51,504 nt of DNA from Bacteroides finegoldii DSM 17565 (GCF_000156195.1 NZ_GG688337.1:1-51504), one strand, 5' to 3'; positions 1-8,356 are shown, counted from the first letter of the stretch. Numbers and translations are program-made. Notes: generated by a model not told the origin, from the letters alone.

Positions 1-135
1 TTCCGAGAAAGGGAATAGAGAATGGAGTCGACCTAATTCACTCGTTGCAAAACTTTGACGATATTTTTTAAGCATATCGAACTCGGTAAAACCTAAACAA
101 GGTTCGATTTCTGAGATTTTTTGTATCTTTACCAT
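1..135 (-). CDS. Transposase, N-terminal part only
   Basis: The ATG is at 133-135 and the frame runs open off the window edge, giving 45 residues beginning MVKIQKISEIEP. This resembles the N-terminus of DDE transposases seen in Bacteroides insertion sequences, but the catalytic domain lies outside the window, so the family (IS1182-like, IS4-like or other) cannot be settled. Relative to the right-hand copy, residue 13 is Cys instead of Arg. Partial because of the window edge, not necessarily because of a mutation. Confidence 0.7.
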   Translation of the reverse strand, partial: MVKIQKISEIEPCLGFTEFDMLKKYRQSFATSELGRLHSLFPFSE

Positions 136-204
136 GTGTTTTTATTTTAGATTACCCCCGTTTTGGCCGTCAAACCGTTTTTTGGGGGGAATGCTTAAAG
201 ATAC

Positions 205-241
205 AAAAAAGGCAACTAATTCGCAATGAAGTAGTTGCCTT
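205..241 (-). terminator. Hairpin plus T-run at IS tip, downstream of rprY
   Basis: Read on the minus strand, a 10-bp stem (AAGGCAACTA / TAGTTGCCTT) with a 13-base loop is followed by a run of six T. It stands between the end of rprXY and the transposase start, so it would end rprXY transcripts and also shield the transposase from read-through. Confidence 0.7.
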
Positions 242-280
242 AAATTTTATTATTTTAGGAATATCCCGAAGTAAATCGCA

Positions 281-982
281 TTAAGATTCAACTTCCGGCG
301 TAATCAGCTTGTAGCCTTTTCCGTGAATATTGATAATCTCGATAGAATCATCTTCTTTCAAATGTTTACGCAGTTTCGTAATATACACATCCATACTGCG
401 GGCATTGAAATAATTATCATCAATCCAGATAGTCTTCAAAGCAAAGTCACGCTGTAAGATTTCATTTGCATGTGCGCAAAGTAAACCGAGTAACTCAGAT
501 TCTTTTGTAGTCAACTTAGTCTGCTTACCCTCCGTTGCCAGAATCTGCTTCTGAGTATCAAAAGTAAACTTACCAATCTTATAGATATTACTTTCTTTGT
601 TCTTCTTTCCGCGAACACGTCTCAAGATCGCTTCAATTCTGAATGTCAGTTCTTCCATACTAAACGGTTTGGTGATATAATCATCCGCACCAATCTTAAA
701 TCCTTCCAGAATATCTTCCTTCAGCGTTTTTGCTGTCAAAAAAATAATAGGAATCTCGGCGTTCGCTGCACGGACATCCTGTGCCAATGTGAAGCCATCT
801 TTCTTAGGCATCATTACGTCAAACACGCACAAGTCATATTTATTCTTCAAGAAAGCCTTATAACCAGCGTCTCCATCAGGATATAACTCAGCAGAATAAC
901 CTTTTGCCTGTAAATATTCTCTTAAAAGCATGCCAAGATTTTCGTCATCCTCGCATAATAAAATACGCAGTTTCTCGTCCAT
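281..982 (-). CDS. rprY: RprY, OmpR-family response regulator
   Basis: The product has 233 residues, the usual length for an OmpR/PhoB regulator. The receiver domain (about 5-120) has the acidic pair D12-D13, phosphoacceptor D55 in the FDVMMP context, T83 and the conserved K105 in TKPF. The C-terminal winged-helix DNA-binding domain (about 135-228) shows LTTKESELL and the recognition-helix region RSMDVYITKLRKHL. The sequence closely resembles RprY of Bacteroides, the partner of the kinase RprX. The start codon lies one base beyond the stop of rprX on the same strand, so the two are co-transcribed and probably translationally coupled. The gene ends only 13 bases from the insertion sequence tip, so the insertion spares it. 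Confidence 0.92.
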   Translation of the reverse strand: MDEKLRILLCEDDENLGMLLREYLQAKGYSAELYPDGDAGYKAFLKNKYDLCVFDVMMPKKDGFTLAQDVRAANAEIPIIFLTAKTLKEDILEGFKIGADDYITKPFSMEELTFRIEAILRRVRGKKNKESNIYKIGKFTFDTQKQILATEGKQTKLTTKESELLGLLCAHANEILQRDFALKTIWIDDNYFNARSMDVYITKLRKHLKEDDSIEIINIHGKGYKLITPEVES

Positions 983-983
983 A

Positions 984-2540
984 TCAATTATTTTTTAATA
1001 AAGGTAATGCAATAATAAATTTAGTTCCTACATTCAGGTCACTTTCAGCTCGGATGGTTCCTTTATGATCGACAATAATTTTCTTCACATAAGCCAATCC
1101 CAGTCCAAAGCCCTTCACATCGTGCAGATTACCCGTATGCACACGATAGAACTTTTCAAATATCTTTTTCAGGTTTTCCTTCTTGATACCGATACCATTA
1201 TCCTGTATCGAAATCATCAGTTTACCCGATTCATTCCATGTTCTCACGTTCAATTCCAAATCCTCGTCCGGCTTTTTATACTTCACCGCATTATCCATCA
1301 GATTAAAGATGACATTCGTAATATGCATCTCGTCTGCAAATATAACAGGATCGGTCGCCTCAAGGTTCGATGTTATCTTTCCATTATACCGTTCCACTTT
1401 CAAGGCAAAGGTATTGACAACTCCCGTTATCAATTCGTTCGCATCGATTTCCTTCATCTTCAAAGTCGCCTTCTGCCGGTCGAACATCGACATTTGGAGC
1501 ACCTTTTCCACTTGAAAACGCAGGCGTTTGGTTTCATCATTTATAACCCCCGATATATGCTGGAACATCTGCGGAGATTTTCCGACCGCCGGATCTTTCA
1601 ACATCTGCGCCGCCAGCGAAATGGTGGAGATCGGAGTCTTAAACTCATGCGTCATATTATTGATAAAGTCATTCTTCATCTCCGTCAATTTCTTCTGACG
1701 GAACACGATATAAATCGTAAAAATGAATGTCACCAACAACACCATTGTAAATATCAACGACGGAATCATGAAACTGATCGAATCAAAAAGATAGTCTCTT
1801 CTTCCCGGAAAATGTACATTCAGTACACTCATCTTCGCAGGCGGATCATTTTTAAACAAGGCCTGCTGGTACACTTCATCATTTCCCTTCGGATCATAAT
1901 CCGCACAACGATAGACTTCCTTTCCATCCTTGTCAATCACCGTAAAGTGAAAAGGCAGGTCTATATTATTATTATACAGATTCGATTTCAAGTAACCGTT
2001 TAAATCACCAAACCGTACTCTATCTCCGATCGACTTGTCACTTGCCCGATAAATCATCTGCCAGACCACTTCATTAAGTAGCTCACGTTGATACATATAT
2101 CGGTTCTTGATAGCCTCAATCAGTGAACGCGAAGTCTCCGGAATCGTTTTTGATCCTCTATAAGGAGAGATCATAGCTTTCGGAAGTTCGGATGGTTTGG
2201 TAGTCATCACCTTCAATTCAAAATCCGTATAAACCTTTCCATCTTTAGACTTCATCGTAAAACGTTGCGTCTGCTGAACCATATTATTCTGTTGCAGCGA
2301 AGGATTGTTCTCAATCAACGCTTTTCTTTCCGCTTCAGAAATATCCTCAATCAACCAACGTTGCGTTTCCGCATATTCCACATCCTTAGAAACCTGATCC
2401 AGACTATTGCGCACAGCCATATCAAACTGTTCCTTCCGGGTTTTCATCATTTCCTCAATATAACTGACCTGTAAATACAGTAAACTGAGGAATGAAAGCC
2501 CCATTACAATACCTAATATCCAAATTGTTGACTTCTTCAT
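984..2540 (-). CDS. rprX: RprX, sensor histidine kinase
   Basis: A 518-residue inner-membrane sensor kinase. Two membrane segments (about 7-24 and 255-280) bracket a periplasmic sensing region of about 230 residues that I do not recognise as a named domain. The HisKA box follows directly, with H298 in THEFKTP as the phosphorylated residue. The ATPase domain has an N-box (NLMDNAVKYKKP), a G1 box (DNGIGIK) and a G2 box (GFGLGLAYVKK). No HAMP domain is evident. It is upstream of and nearly abutting rprY, forming the rprXY operon. The ligand sensed is not visible from the sequence. Confidence 0.92.
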   Translation of the reverse strand: MKKSTIWILGIVMGLSFLSLLYLQVSYIEEMMKTRKEQFDMAVRNSLDQVSKDVEYAETQRWLIEDISEAERKALIENNPSLQQNNMVQQTQRFTMKSKDGKVYTDFELKVMTTKPSELPKAMISPYRGSKTIPETSRSLIEAIKNRYMYQRELLNEVVWQMIYRASDKSIGDRVRFGDLNGYLKSNLYNNNIDLPFHFTVIDKDGKEVYRCADYDPKGNDEVYQQALFKNDPPAKMSVLNVHFPGRRDYLFDSISFMIPSLIFTMVLLVTFIFTIYIVFRQKKLTEMKNDFINNMTHEFKTPISTISLAAQMLKDPAVGKSPQMFQHISGVINDETKRLRFQVEKVLQMSMFDRQKATLKMKEIDANELITGVVNTFALKVERYNGKITSNLEATDPVIFADEMHITNVIFNLMDNAVKYKKPDEDLELNVRTWNESGKLMISIQDNGIGIKKENLKKIFEKFYRVHTGNLHDVKGFGLGLAYVKKIIVDHKGTIRAESDLNVGTKFIIALPLLKNN

Positions 2541-2679
2541 AGCAACAAAATTAACACTCCCTAATTAACACTCCTAATGCATTAACTTGATTTAACCGGA
2601 ACTTCCCGGAAATTAACCGTATAGAGCCATTTAGGTTGTATTTTGATTACTACAACAATAAAACCCCTACTTTGGTTTG

Positions 2680-2687
2680 CAAATTTA
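2680..2687 (-). promoter_or_regulatory. -7 box for rprXY
   Basis: On the minus strand the sequence reads TAAATTTG, a full match to the Bacteroides TAnnTTTG box. It lies about 140 bases upstream of the rprX start. I see no good TTTG at the -33 position. The leader between contains two direct copies of AATTAACACTCC (about 2550-2574). Confidence 0.5.
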
Positions 2688-2743
2688 ATAAAAAATTAAA
2701 TCTTTTCCTTGCGTTTTTCCATCTTTATTAATCATAGTTAAAC

Positions 2744-2782
2744 AAAAACCGCCACCTTTTACTTAAAAAAGATGACGGTTTT
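2744..2782 (-). terminator. Terminator of fusA2
   Basis: On the minus strand, AAAACCGTCATCTTTT pairs with AAAAGGTGGCGGTTTT (two imperfect pairs) around a short loop and runs into further T. It starts about 25 bases after the fusA2 stop codon. Confidence 0.6.
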
Positions 2783-2805
2783 AACAGTATTAAGAGAATT
2801 ACACG

Positions 2806-4962
2806 TTATTCTTCTGTCTGCTTAGCTTCAAAATCCTTAATCAACTTATCCTGAACATCCGTCGGAACAAGCTCATAACTAGAGAACTTCATGATAAACG
2901 AAGCACGTCCGCCGGTCAGCGAGCTAAGAGCCGTAGAATAAGACGACATTTCTTTCAAAGGCACTTTCGCAACCAGTTTCTCAAAACCTTTTTCGCTGCT
3001 CATACCCATAATCATGGCACGACGTCCCTGCAGGTCCCCCATCACATCTCCCATCCTATCAGACGGAACAAACACTTCTACATCATAAATCGGTTCCAGA
3101 ATTTTCGGACCGGCATTCTTGAAGGCTTCACTAAAGGCATTACGTCCGGCAAGCATAAAGGAGATTTCATTCGAATCTACCGGGTGCATCTTACCATCGT
3201 AAACAATAACGCGCACGTCACGAGCATACGAACCCGTCAACGGTCCTTGCTCCATACGAGACATAATACCTTTCATAATAGCAGGCAAGAAGCGGGCATC
3301 GATAGAACCACCGACGATACTGTTAACAAACACCAGTTTACCACCCCATTCCAATGGTATCTCTTCCGTACCTCTCACGGTAATCTTAAATTCCTGTCCG
3401 TTGAACTTATACGTTTCAGGTATAGGCATACCTTCTTTATAAGGTTCTACGATCAGGTGAACTTCACCAAACTGACCGGCACCACCGGACTGTTTCTTAT
3501 GACGATAGTCGGCACGGGCAGCCTTTGTAATCGTTTCACGATACGGAATCTTCGGCTCTTCATATTTTACCTGAAGTTTTTCGTTGTTTTCCAAACGCCA
3601 TTTCAAGGTACGAAGATGGAATTCTCCCTGACCGTGTACCAAAGTCTGTTTCAGTTCTTTTGATTGCTCAATCACCCATGTAGGATCTTCTTCACGCATA
3701 CGGTTCAGGATACTCATCATCTTTTCCACATCCGCTTCATTCACCGGCTTAATGGCACGGGTATATTTAGAGTTCGGATATTTGATAAAATTGAATTTGT
3801 AGTCGCAATCCTTACCATTCAGCGTATTACCGGTTTTCACGTCTTTCAGTTTCACGGCAGCACCGATATCACCGGCCTGCAATTCTTCCACCTTGACACG
3901 GTTACCACCGGCTACCACATAGATTTGCGCGATACGTTCCTTCGAACCACGGTCGGCATTCAGCAAATCGTCTCCCTCATGAACTTTACCGCTCATTACT
4001 TTAAAATAGGAAACTTCACCGATATGCGGTTCCACACTTGTCTTGAAGAAATAAAGAGATTCCGGTCCATTGGAGTCCGGAGCCACTTCTTTACCTTCCG
4101 TATTCTGTACCTTCGGCATTTCAGATACAAAAGGAACAACGTTGCCCAAGAATTCCATCAAGCGACGAACACCCATATCTTTCCCCCCGCAGACGCAGAA
4201 TACAGGGAACATACCCCTGGCGATCAATCCCTTACGGATACCTTCACGCATTTCGTCTTCTGACAGGGAATCTTGCTCGAAGAATTTCTCCATCAGATTT
4301 TCATCATTCTCGGCAGCAGCTTCTACCAATGCTTTGTGCATTTCCATAGCCTTATCCATTTCTTCTGCCGGAATATCTTCGATTGTCGGAGCCCCTCCTT
4401 CGGGTTTCCACGAGTATTTCTTCATCAACAATACGTCGATCAGCGCATTAAAGCCCGGACCGGTAGCTATCGGATATTGGATGGGAACAACTTTAGAGCC
4501 GTATGCCTCTTTCAGCTGTTCGAGGATATTATCATAATCGCATTTTTCATTATCAAGCTGGTTGACTAGAAAAATAACAGGTTTATTCAGCTTTTCTGTA
4601 TAACGGAAGTGATTTTGTGTACCGACTTCGACGCCGTATTGGCCATTGAGAAGGATAATTGCTGTGTCGGTCACATTTAGTGCAGTCACTGTGCTGCCTA
4701 CGAAGTCGTCCGATCCCGGACAGTCAATAATATTAAGTTTTTTGTTATTCCATTCTACATGGAGAACGGTGGAGAAAACGGAGTAACCATACTCTTGTTC
4801 AACAGGGAAATAGTCGCTAACAGTATTTTTTGCGGCAACAGATCCGCGACGTTTTATAACACCACTCTCGAAAAGCATCGCTTCCACGAGAGTGGTTTTC
4901 CCAGAGCCAGAACTTCCCAACAAGGCAATGTTCTTGATTTCATTAGTCTGATATACTTTCAT
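2806..4962 (-). CDS. fusA2: EF-G paralogue (EF-G2-like translation factor)
   Basis: At 718 residues this is a full-length EF-G: G domain (1-280), domain II (about 300-390), domains III-V to the C-terminus. It is not the canonical EF-G. The P-loop is intact (G16-SSGSGKT), but switch II reads D80-CPGS instead of DTPGH, so the catalytic histidine is Ser84. Switch I lacks the usual RGITI, and the guanine-specificity motif is N134-QLD instead of NKxD. A Bacteroides thetaiotaomicron EF-G2 with no GTPase activity, needed during carbon limitation and gut colonisation, has been described; this gene matches that description by its motifs. It is monocistronic, divergent from hemW, with 548 bases between them that contain a palindromic array. 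The function is inferred by family. Confidence 0.88.
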   Translation of the reverse strand: MKVYQTNEIKNIALLGSSGSGKTTLVEAMLFESGVIKRRGSVAAKNTVSDYFPVEQEYGYSVFSTVLHVEWNNKKLNIIDCPGSDDFVGSTVTALNVTDTAIILLNGQYGVEVGTQNHFRYTEKLNKPVIFLVNQLDNEKCDYDNILEQLKEAYGSKVVPIQYPIATGPGFNALIDVLLMKKYSWKPEGGAPTIEDIPAEEMDKAMEMHKALVEAAAENDENLMEKFFEQDSLSEDEMREGIRKGLIARGMFPVFCVCGGKDMGVRRLMEFLGNVVPFVSEMPKVQNTEGKEVAPDSNGPESLYFFKTSVEPHIGEVSYFKVMSGKVHEGDDLLNADRGSKERIAQIYVVAGGNRVKVEELQAGDIGAAVKLKDVKTGNTLNGKDCDYKFNFIKYPNSKYTRAIKPVNEADVEKMMSILNRMREEDPTWVIEQSKELKQTLVHGQGEFHLRTLKWRLENNEKLQVKYEEPKIPYRETITKAARADYRHKKQSGGAGQFGEVHLIVEPYKEGMPIPETYKFNGQEFKITVRGTEEIPLEWGGKLVFVNSIVGGSIDARFLPAIMKGIMSRMEQGPLTGSYARDVRVIVYDGKMHPVDSNEISFMLAGRNAFSEAFKNAGPKILEPIYDVEVFVPSDRMGDVMGDLQGRRAMIMGMSSEKGFEKLVAKVPLKEMSSYSTALSSLTGGRASFIMKFSSYELVPTDVQDKLIKDFEAKQTEE

Positions 4963-5238
4963 AATATATAAGATTTTAGTAATTACTCAGTATGTTTCTC
5001 ACATACCATTAATTTTGTGATGCGCAAATTAGGGATTAATTGGGGGAAAAGCAATACTTATGGCAGTGTTACTAAACAATGTTATGTAACACATCTTTAA
5101 CATGAACATTTTCGAAACGGGTTAAAAATTATTTTCGCATGGCTATAAACTAATTTCATAGTTGCAACGAGTAATCCGGCACGATGTTATTTTTAGTTGT
5201 TTTCCTTTCATACAATAGTTCCCCCGTTACCTAATCAG

Positions 5239-5311
5239 TTTTCGTTTGACTTAAGTCAAGCGATAGTTTAACTTAAGTCATTCTATCGTTTGACTTAAGT
5301 CAAACGAAAAC
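5239..5311. repeat. Three tandem 22-bp palindromic units
   Basis: Units start at 5244, 5266 and 5288, exactly 22 bases apart. Units 1 and 3 hold the perfect 12-bp palindrome TGACTTAAGTCA (5247-5258 and 5291-5302); unit 2 has TAACTTAAGTCA (5269-5280). The whole array is itself an inverted repeat: the outer arms GTTTTCGTTTGACTTAAGTC and its complement match with about one mismatch. The unit pattern matches another array at 39754-39858. I do not know a name for this family. Confidence 0.85.
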
Positions 5312-5453
5312 CCGGCTACAAGTTCGAATCTTATTTATAAAAGAAAAGATCTTAAATTCAGCATTGCAGGAAATTATCTTCTACTAATCGATGGGGGAAT
5401 TATCTATTTAGCGTATTCCTACCCCACTATAAATAATTTCCGTCAACTGCTTT

Positions 5454-5484
5454 TTTGATATATCTAATAATAGTCTTACTTTTA
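5454..5484 (+). promoter_or_regulatory. Promoter of hemW
   Basis: TTTG at 5454-5457, a 19-base spacer, then TACTTTTA at 5477-5484 (seven of eight to TAnnTTTG). The hemW ATG follows 27 bases later. Confidence 0.6.
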
Positions 5485-5510
5485 CACCCACAAACCCAAA
5501 CAGCATAGCT

Positions 5511-6641
5511 ATGGCAGGTATCTATCTTCATATTCCTTTTTGCAAAACTCGCTGCATCTACTGCGACTTCTACTCAACCACTCGCAGCGAACTCAAAACC
5601 CGTTATGTACAGGCTCTCTGCCGGGAGTTGGCGATGCGTAAAGAATACCTGAAAGGAGAAGATATAGAAACTATTTATTTCGGTGGCGGAACCCCGTCTC
5701 AACTGGAAAAAGAGGATTTTGAACAAATATTTGATACCATCCGCGAGCACTACGGATTGAATCATTGTCAGGAAATCACTCTGGAAGCTAATCCGGATGA
5801 TTTATCGCAGGAATATCTGGAAATGCTTTCCTCACTTCCTTTCAACCGCCTCAGCATGGGAATACAGACTTTTGATGACGCTACGCTCAAACTATTGAGA
5901 CGCCGCCACAATGCCCGTACAGCCATCGAAGCAATTGACAGATGCCGGAAAGCCGGTTTCCAGAACATCAGTATCGACCTAATTTACGGATTGCCCGAAG
6001 AAACAAAAGAACGATGGGAAAACGATCTCCGTCAAGCTATCAGTCTGAATGTAGAACATATCTCCGCCTATCACTTGATTTATGAGGAAGATACACCTAT
6101 ATATAATATGTTAAAACAGCACCAGATATCCGAGGTAGACGAAGACTCCAGTTTAGAATTTTTCACATTACTGATAGAGCATTTGCAGAAAGCAGGATTT
6201 GAACACTATGAGATTTCCAATTTCTGCCGCCCCGGAAAATATTCCCGCCACAACACTTCCTATTGGAAAGGAATAGCTTATCTGGGATGCGGACCATCGG
6301 CACATTCTTTTGACGGAATGACACGGGAATGGAATGTGTCTTCAATCGACACCTATATAAAAGGTATAGAAGAAGACTGCCGTGCTTTCGAGACAGAGTA
6401 TCTGGACCCAACCACCCGCTACAACGAATTTATTATCACTACCATACGTACCGTATGGGGAACACCTATAGAGAAACTGAAACAGATGTTCGGCAATGAA
6501 ATGTGGGAGTATTGTCAAAAAATGGCTGCACCTTATCTGAAAAATGGTAAACTGGAGGAATACAACGGAGCTTTGCGGCTGACGCGTGAAGGGATTTTTA
6601 TTTCCGATAGCATAATGAGTGATTTACTTTGGGTAGACTAA
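5511..6641 (+). CDS. hemW: HemW-type radical SAM protein
   Basis: A 376-residue radical SAM protein. C11, C15 and C18 form the CxxxCxxC iron-sulfur motif, continuing as YCDF; this is the HemW signature, whereas true HemN coproporphyrinogen dehydrogenase has an extra cysteine there. The glycine-rich FGGGTPS (SAM binding) and the LSMGIQTF segment are present, and the C-terminal HemN-type domain is complete. The family is often labelled 'oxygen-independent coproporphyrinogen III oxidase', but HemW members act as haem chaperones. The start is the ATG 27 bases after the promoter. It is followed by the lysO genes, which have their own promoter. Confidence 0.88.
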   Translation: MAGIYLHIPFCKTRCIYCDFYSTTRSELKTRYVQALCRELAMRKEYLKGEDIETIYFGGGTPSQLEKEDFEQIFDTIREHYGLNHCQEITLEANPDDLSQEYLEMLSSLPFNRLSMGIQTFDDATLKLLRRRHNARTAIEAIDRCRKAGFQNISIDLIYGLPEETKERWENDLRQAISLNVEHISAYHLIYEEDTPIYNMLKQHQISEVDEDSSLEFFTLLIEHLQKAGFEHYEISNFCRPGKYSRHNTSYWKGIAYLGCGPSAHSFDGMTREWNVSSIDTYIKGIEEDCRAFETEYLDPTTRYNEFIITTIRTVWGTPIEKLKQMFGNEMWEYCQKMAAPYLKNGKLEEYNGALRLTREGIFISDSIMSDLLWVD

Positions 6642-6707
6642 CCAAACAAACAAAAAGCCGATGACCAAATACCTACCAATGGCCACGAAAGAAATCGTAG
6701 AAGAGAT

Positions 6708-6738
6708 TAGCCAAGATTTACATTTAATACTATCTTTG
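6708..6738 (+). promoter_or_regulatory. Promoter of the lysO pair
   Basis: TTAG at 6708-6711, 19 bases, then a full-consensus TATCTTTG at 6731-6738, 23 bases before the ATG at 6762. Confidence 0.6.
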
Positions 6739-6761
6739 CAGCCAAAAAGCAGGCACTAACT

Positions 6762-7043
6762 ATGTTTATCATTATTGGAATTATGCTGACAGGCATGCTT
6801 CTTGGCTACTTGTTACGCAGTAAAAGACTATCATGGATACACAAGATAATCACTCTCCTTATATGGATTCTTCTCTTTCTTCTCGGAATAGATGTAGGGG
6901 GTAATGAATCTATCATCAAAGGATTACACACTCTTGGGCTGGAAGCTGTTGTCATCACGGTAGCTGCGGTCATAGGAAGTACTCTATGCGCATGGGGGTT
7001 GTGGTACCTATTATATAGTAAAGGAAAGGAGACAAAAGCATGA
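6762..7043 (+). CDS. lysO: Lysine exporter LysO, N-terminal half-protein
   Basis: A 93-residue membrane protein with about three hydrophobic segments, matching the N-terminal DUF340 part of LysO. In Enterobacteria LysO (YbjE) is one chain of about 300 residues that exports lysine and the toxic analogue thialysine. Here the two parts are separate genes sharing the ATGA overlap at 7040-7043, which points to coupled translation and assembly of one transporter. The gene looks intact, not broken: both parts have clean starts. Confidence 0.78.
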   Translation: MFIIIGIMLTGMLLGYLLRSKRLSWIHKIITLLIWILLFLLGIDVGGNESIIKGLHTLGLEAVVITVAAVIGSTLCAWGLWYLLYSKGKETKA

Positions 7044-7648
7044 AAGGTAGTTTGATTATTGTCTCTTTTTTCATTATCGGTACTCTTTGTGGAGTTTGCC
7101 ATCTTATCCCATACGACTTCACCGACAGCAAACTTAGTTACTATGCCCTCTGCGGACTCATGTTCTGCGTAGGTATCAGTATCGGTAATGATCCGAACAC
7201 TTTGAAGAGTTTTCGGTCCCTGAATCCCCGGCTTGTATTCCTTCCTATCATGACAATACTCGGCACATTAGCAGGCTGCGCCATAGCGGGAGCTTTTATG
7301 AGCCAGCGAAGTCCTTTAGACTGTATGGCAGTTGGAGCCGGATTTGGTTATTACTCGCTCTCCAGCATATTTATCACCGAATATAAAGGTCCCGAATTGG
7401 GAACTATCGCATTACTTTCCAATATCATGCGTGAAATTATCGCTTTGCTGTGTGCACCCTTATTAGTGAAATATTTTGGAAAGCTAGCTCCTATTTCTGT
7501 TGGTGGAGCCACAACGATGGATACCACTCTTCCTATCATTACCCGATATTCGGGAAAGGAATTTGTAATCATTTCCATCTTCCATGGCTTTGTTGTCGAT
7601 TTCAGCGTTCCGTTCCTAGTCACATTCCTTTGCTCAATATCATTTTAA
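7040..7648 (+). CDS. lysO: Lysine exporter LysO, C-terminal half-protein
   Basis: A 202-residue polytopic membrane protein (about six segments) corresponding to the C-terminal core of LysO. Motifs such as GAGFGYYSLSS and GGATTMDTTLP, rich in small and polar residues within membrane segments, are characteristic of the transport core. The start overlaps the upstream gene by four bases. No lysine riboswitch is visible upstream. The assignment as a lysine exporter is by family; substrate is not shown by the sequence. Confidence 0.8.
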   Translation: MKGSLIIVSFFIIGTLCGVCHLIPYDFTDSKLSYYALCGLMFCVGISIGNDPNTLKSFRSLNPRLVFLPIMTILGTLAGCAIAGAFMSQRSPLDCMAVGAGFGYYSLSSIFITEYKGPELGTIALLSNIMREIIALLCAPLLVKYFGKLAPISVGGATTMDTTLPIITRYSGKEFVIISIFHGFVVDFSVPFLVTFLCSISF

Positions 7649-7828
7649 CAGCAATAAATCCTAAAATACAGAAATACTCTACTATCGTTTTCGCACACGT
7701 ATTACAAAAATGTTTCATAAAAAGGTGTTTTTATATCAAAAAGCAGATCATCTCTTGACTTACATCAAGAAATCAGCCTAAAAAGAATCTTTTCCTTTTC
7801 TTTATTTTTATGCTATAAAACATATTCT

Positions 7829-7836
7829 TATATTTG
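7829..7836 (+). promoter_or_regulatory. -7 box upstream of the small exported protein
   Basis: TATATTTG, full consensus. It gives a leader of about 100 bases before the ATG at 7942, unusually long for this window. TTTA lies 18 bases upstream as a weak -33. Confidence 0.55.
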
Positions 7837-7941
7837 CATAGGTAAAAAGAAAAAACTAAGCGCTTAGACAGTATTTTCAATAGGTATTAGATTTGTTTTT
7901 AGGAATAGTTTTTAGGTATAACAATTAAAAAAGTAGGTATT

Positions 7942-8298
7942 ATGAAACGTTTAGGATTAACATTAGTGGCAGCGCTCTGCCTTGCTGCTACAACATTTGC
8001 AGCCGGAAATCAGCCTACAACTGCAAAATGGGAAGGTAACATCAATGTAAGTAAACTAGGCAAATATTTAAAGTTAAACTCCGATCAGAGTGAAGAAGTA
8101 GCCAATATTTGCGATTATTTCTCCACACAGATGTCAAGAGCTACAACAGCGAAGAAAGATAAAGAAGCAAAATTGCGCAACGCTGTTTATGGTAACTTGA
8201 AACTGATGAGAAAGACTCTTAGTGCTGAACAGTACGCCAAGTATGCAGCATTGATGAATATCACTTTACAGAATAAAGGTATTGAACTGAATAAGTAA
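7942..8298 (+). CDS. Small exported helical protein, unknown function
   Basis: A 118-residue protein with a clear signal peptide (residues 1-20, cleavage after TTFA/A). The mature part is rich in Lys, Ala and Leu and looks all-helical. The pairs LNSDQSEEV and LSAEQYAKYAALM resemble the repeated LTxxQ-type helices of Spy/CpxP periplasmic proteins, but the similarity is short and I do not claim that function. It stands alone, with its own promoter and a strong terminator, so it may be well expressed. Related small proteins are common in Bacteroides. Confidence 0.75.
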   Translation: MKRLGLTLVAALCLAATTFAAGNQPTTAKWEGNINVSKLGKYLKLNSDQSEEVANICDYFSTQMSRATTAKKDKEAKLRNAVYGNLKLMRKTLSAEQYAKYAALMNITLQNKGIELNK

Positions 8299-8327
8299 AA
8301 ATGATTAATATGTAAAAGAGAGAGAGA

Positions 8328-8356
8328 GTGGAAGCCGGTTGGCTTCCACTTTTTTT
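8328..8356 (+). terminator. Strong intrinsic terminator
   Basis: A perfect 9-bp stem GTGGAAGCC / GGCTTCCAC with a GGTT loop, followed by seven T. It ends transcription of the small exported protein and faces the convergent DUF2027-Smr gene. Confidence 0.9.

Larger units (their letters stand above)
1..267 (-). mobile_element. Insertion sequence end, left copy (partial)
   Basis: This stretch is the reverse complement of 51242-51504, with a single mismatch at position 99 (A here, equivalent of G in the other copy). It holds the start of a transposase gene reading leftwards out of the window, a leader of about 60 bases, and a terminator-like hairpin near the element tip. Identity between the copies stops after position 267, which I take as the element tip; it lies only 13 bases from the rprY stop codon. 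The element family is not certain to me. The other end of the element is not in the window. Confidence 0.85.
4963..5510. other. 548-bp intergenic region between fusA2 and hemW
   Basis: There is no convincing open reading frame. The hemW side has a promoter at 5454-5484. On the fusA2 side a TAATTTG stretch (minus strand, near 5021-5027) is one base short of the Bacteroides box. The middle carries the 22-bp palindromic array at 5239-5311. The rest is AT-rich with nothing I recognise. Confidence 0.7.

Noticed and set aside
1065..2003. Long plus-strand frame opposite rprX
   Set aside because: Antisense shadow; composition (His, Arg, Phe-rich) is that of a non-coding frame, and the minus strand encodes a clear kinase.
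5239..5311. 22-bp periodic repeats as a CRISPR array
   Set aside because: No alternation of identical repeat and unique spacer; the units are contiguous, palindromic and too short, and there are no cas genes.
5320..5335. GTTCGAATC, like a tRNA T-loop
   Set aside because: No acceptor stem, D-arm or anticodon arm fits around it.
6642..6761. A lysine riboswitch upstream of lysO
   Set aside because: The gap is only 120 bases and shows no lysine-box fold; a normal promoter explains it.
7753..7770. Single CTTGAC/TCAAG palindrome as a third 22-bp array member
   Set aside because: Only one copy and the outer consensus does not match.
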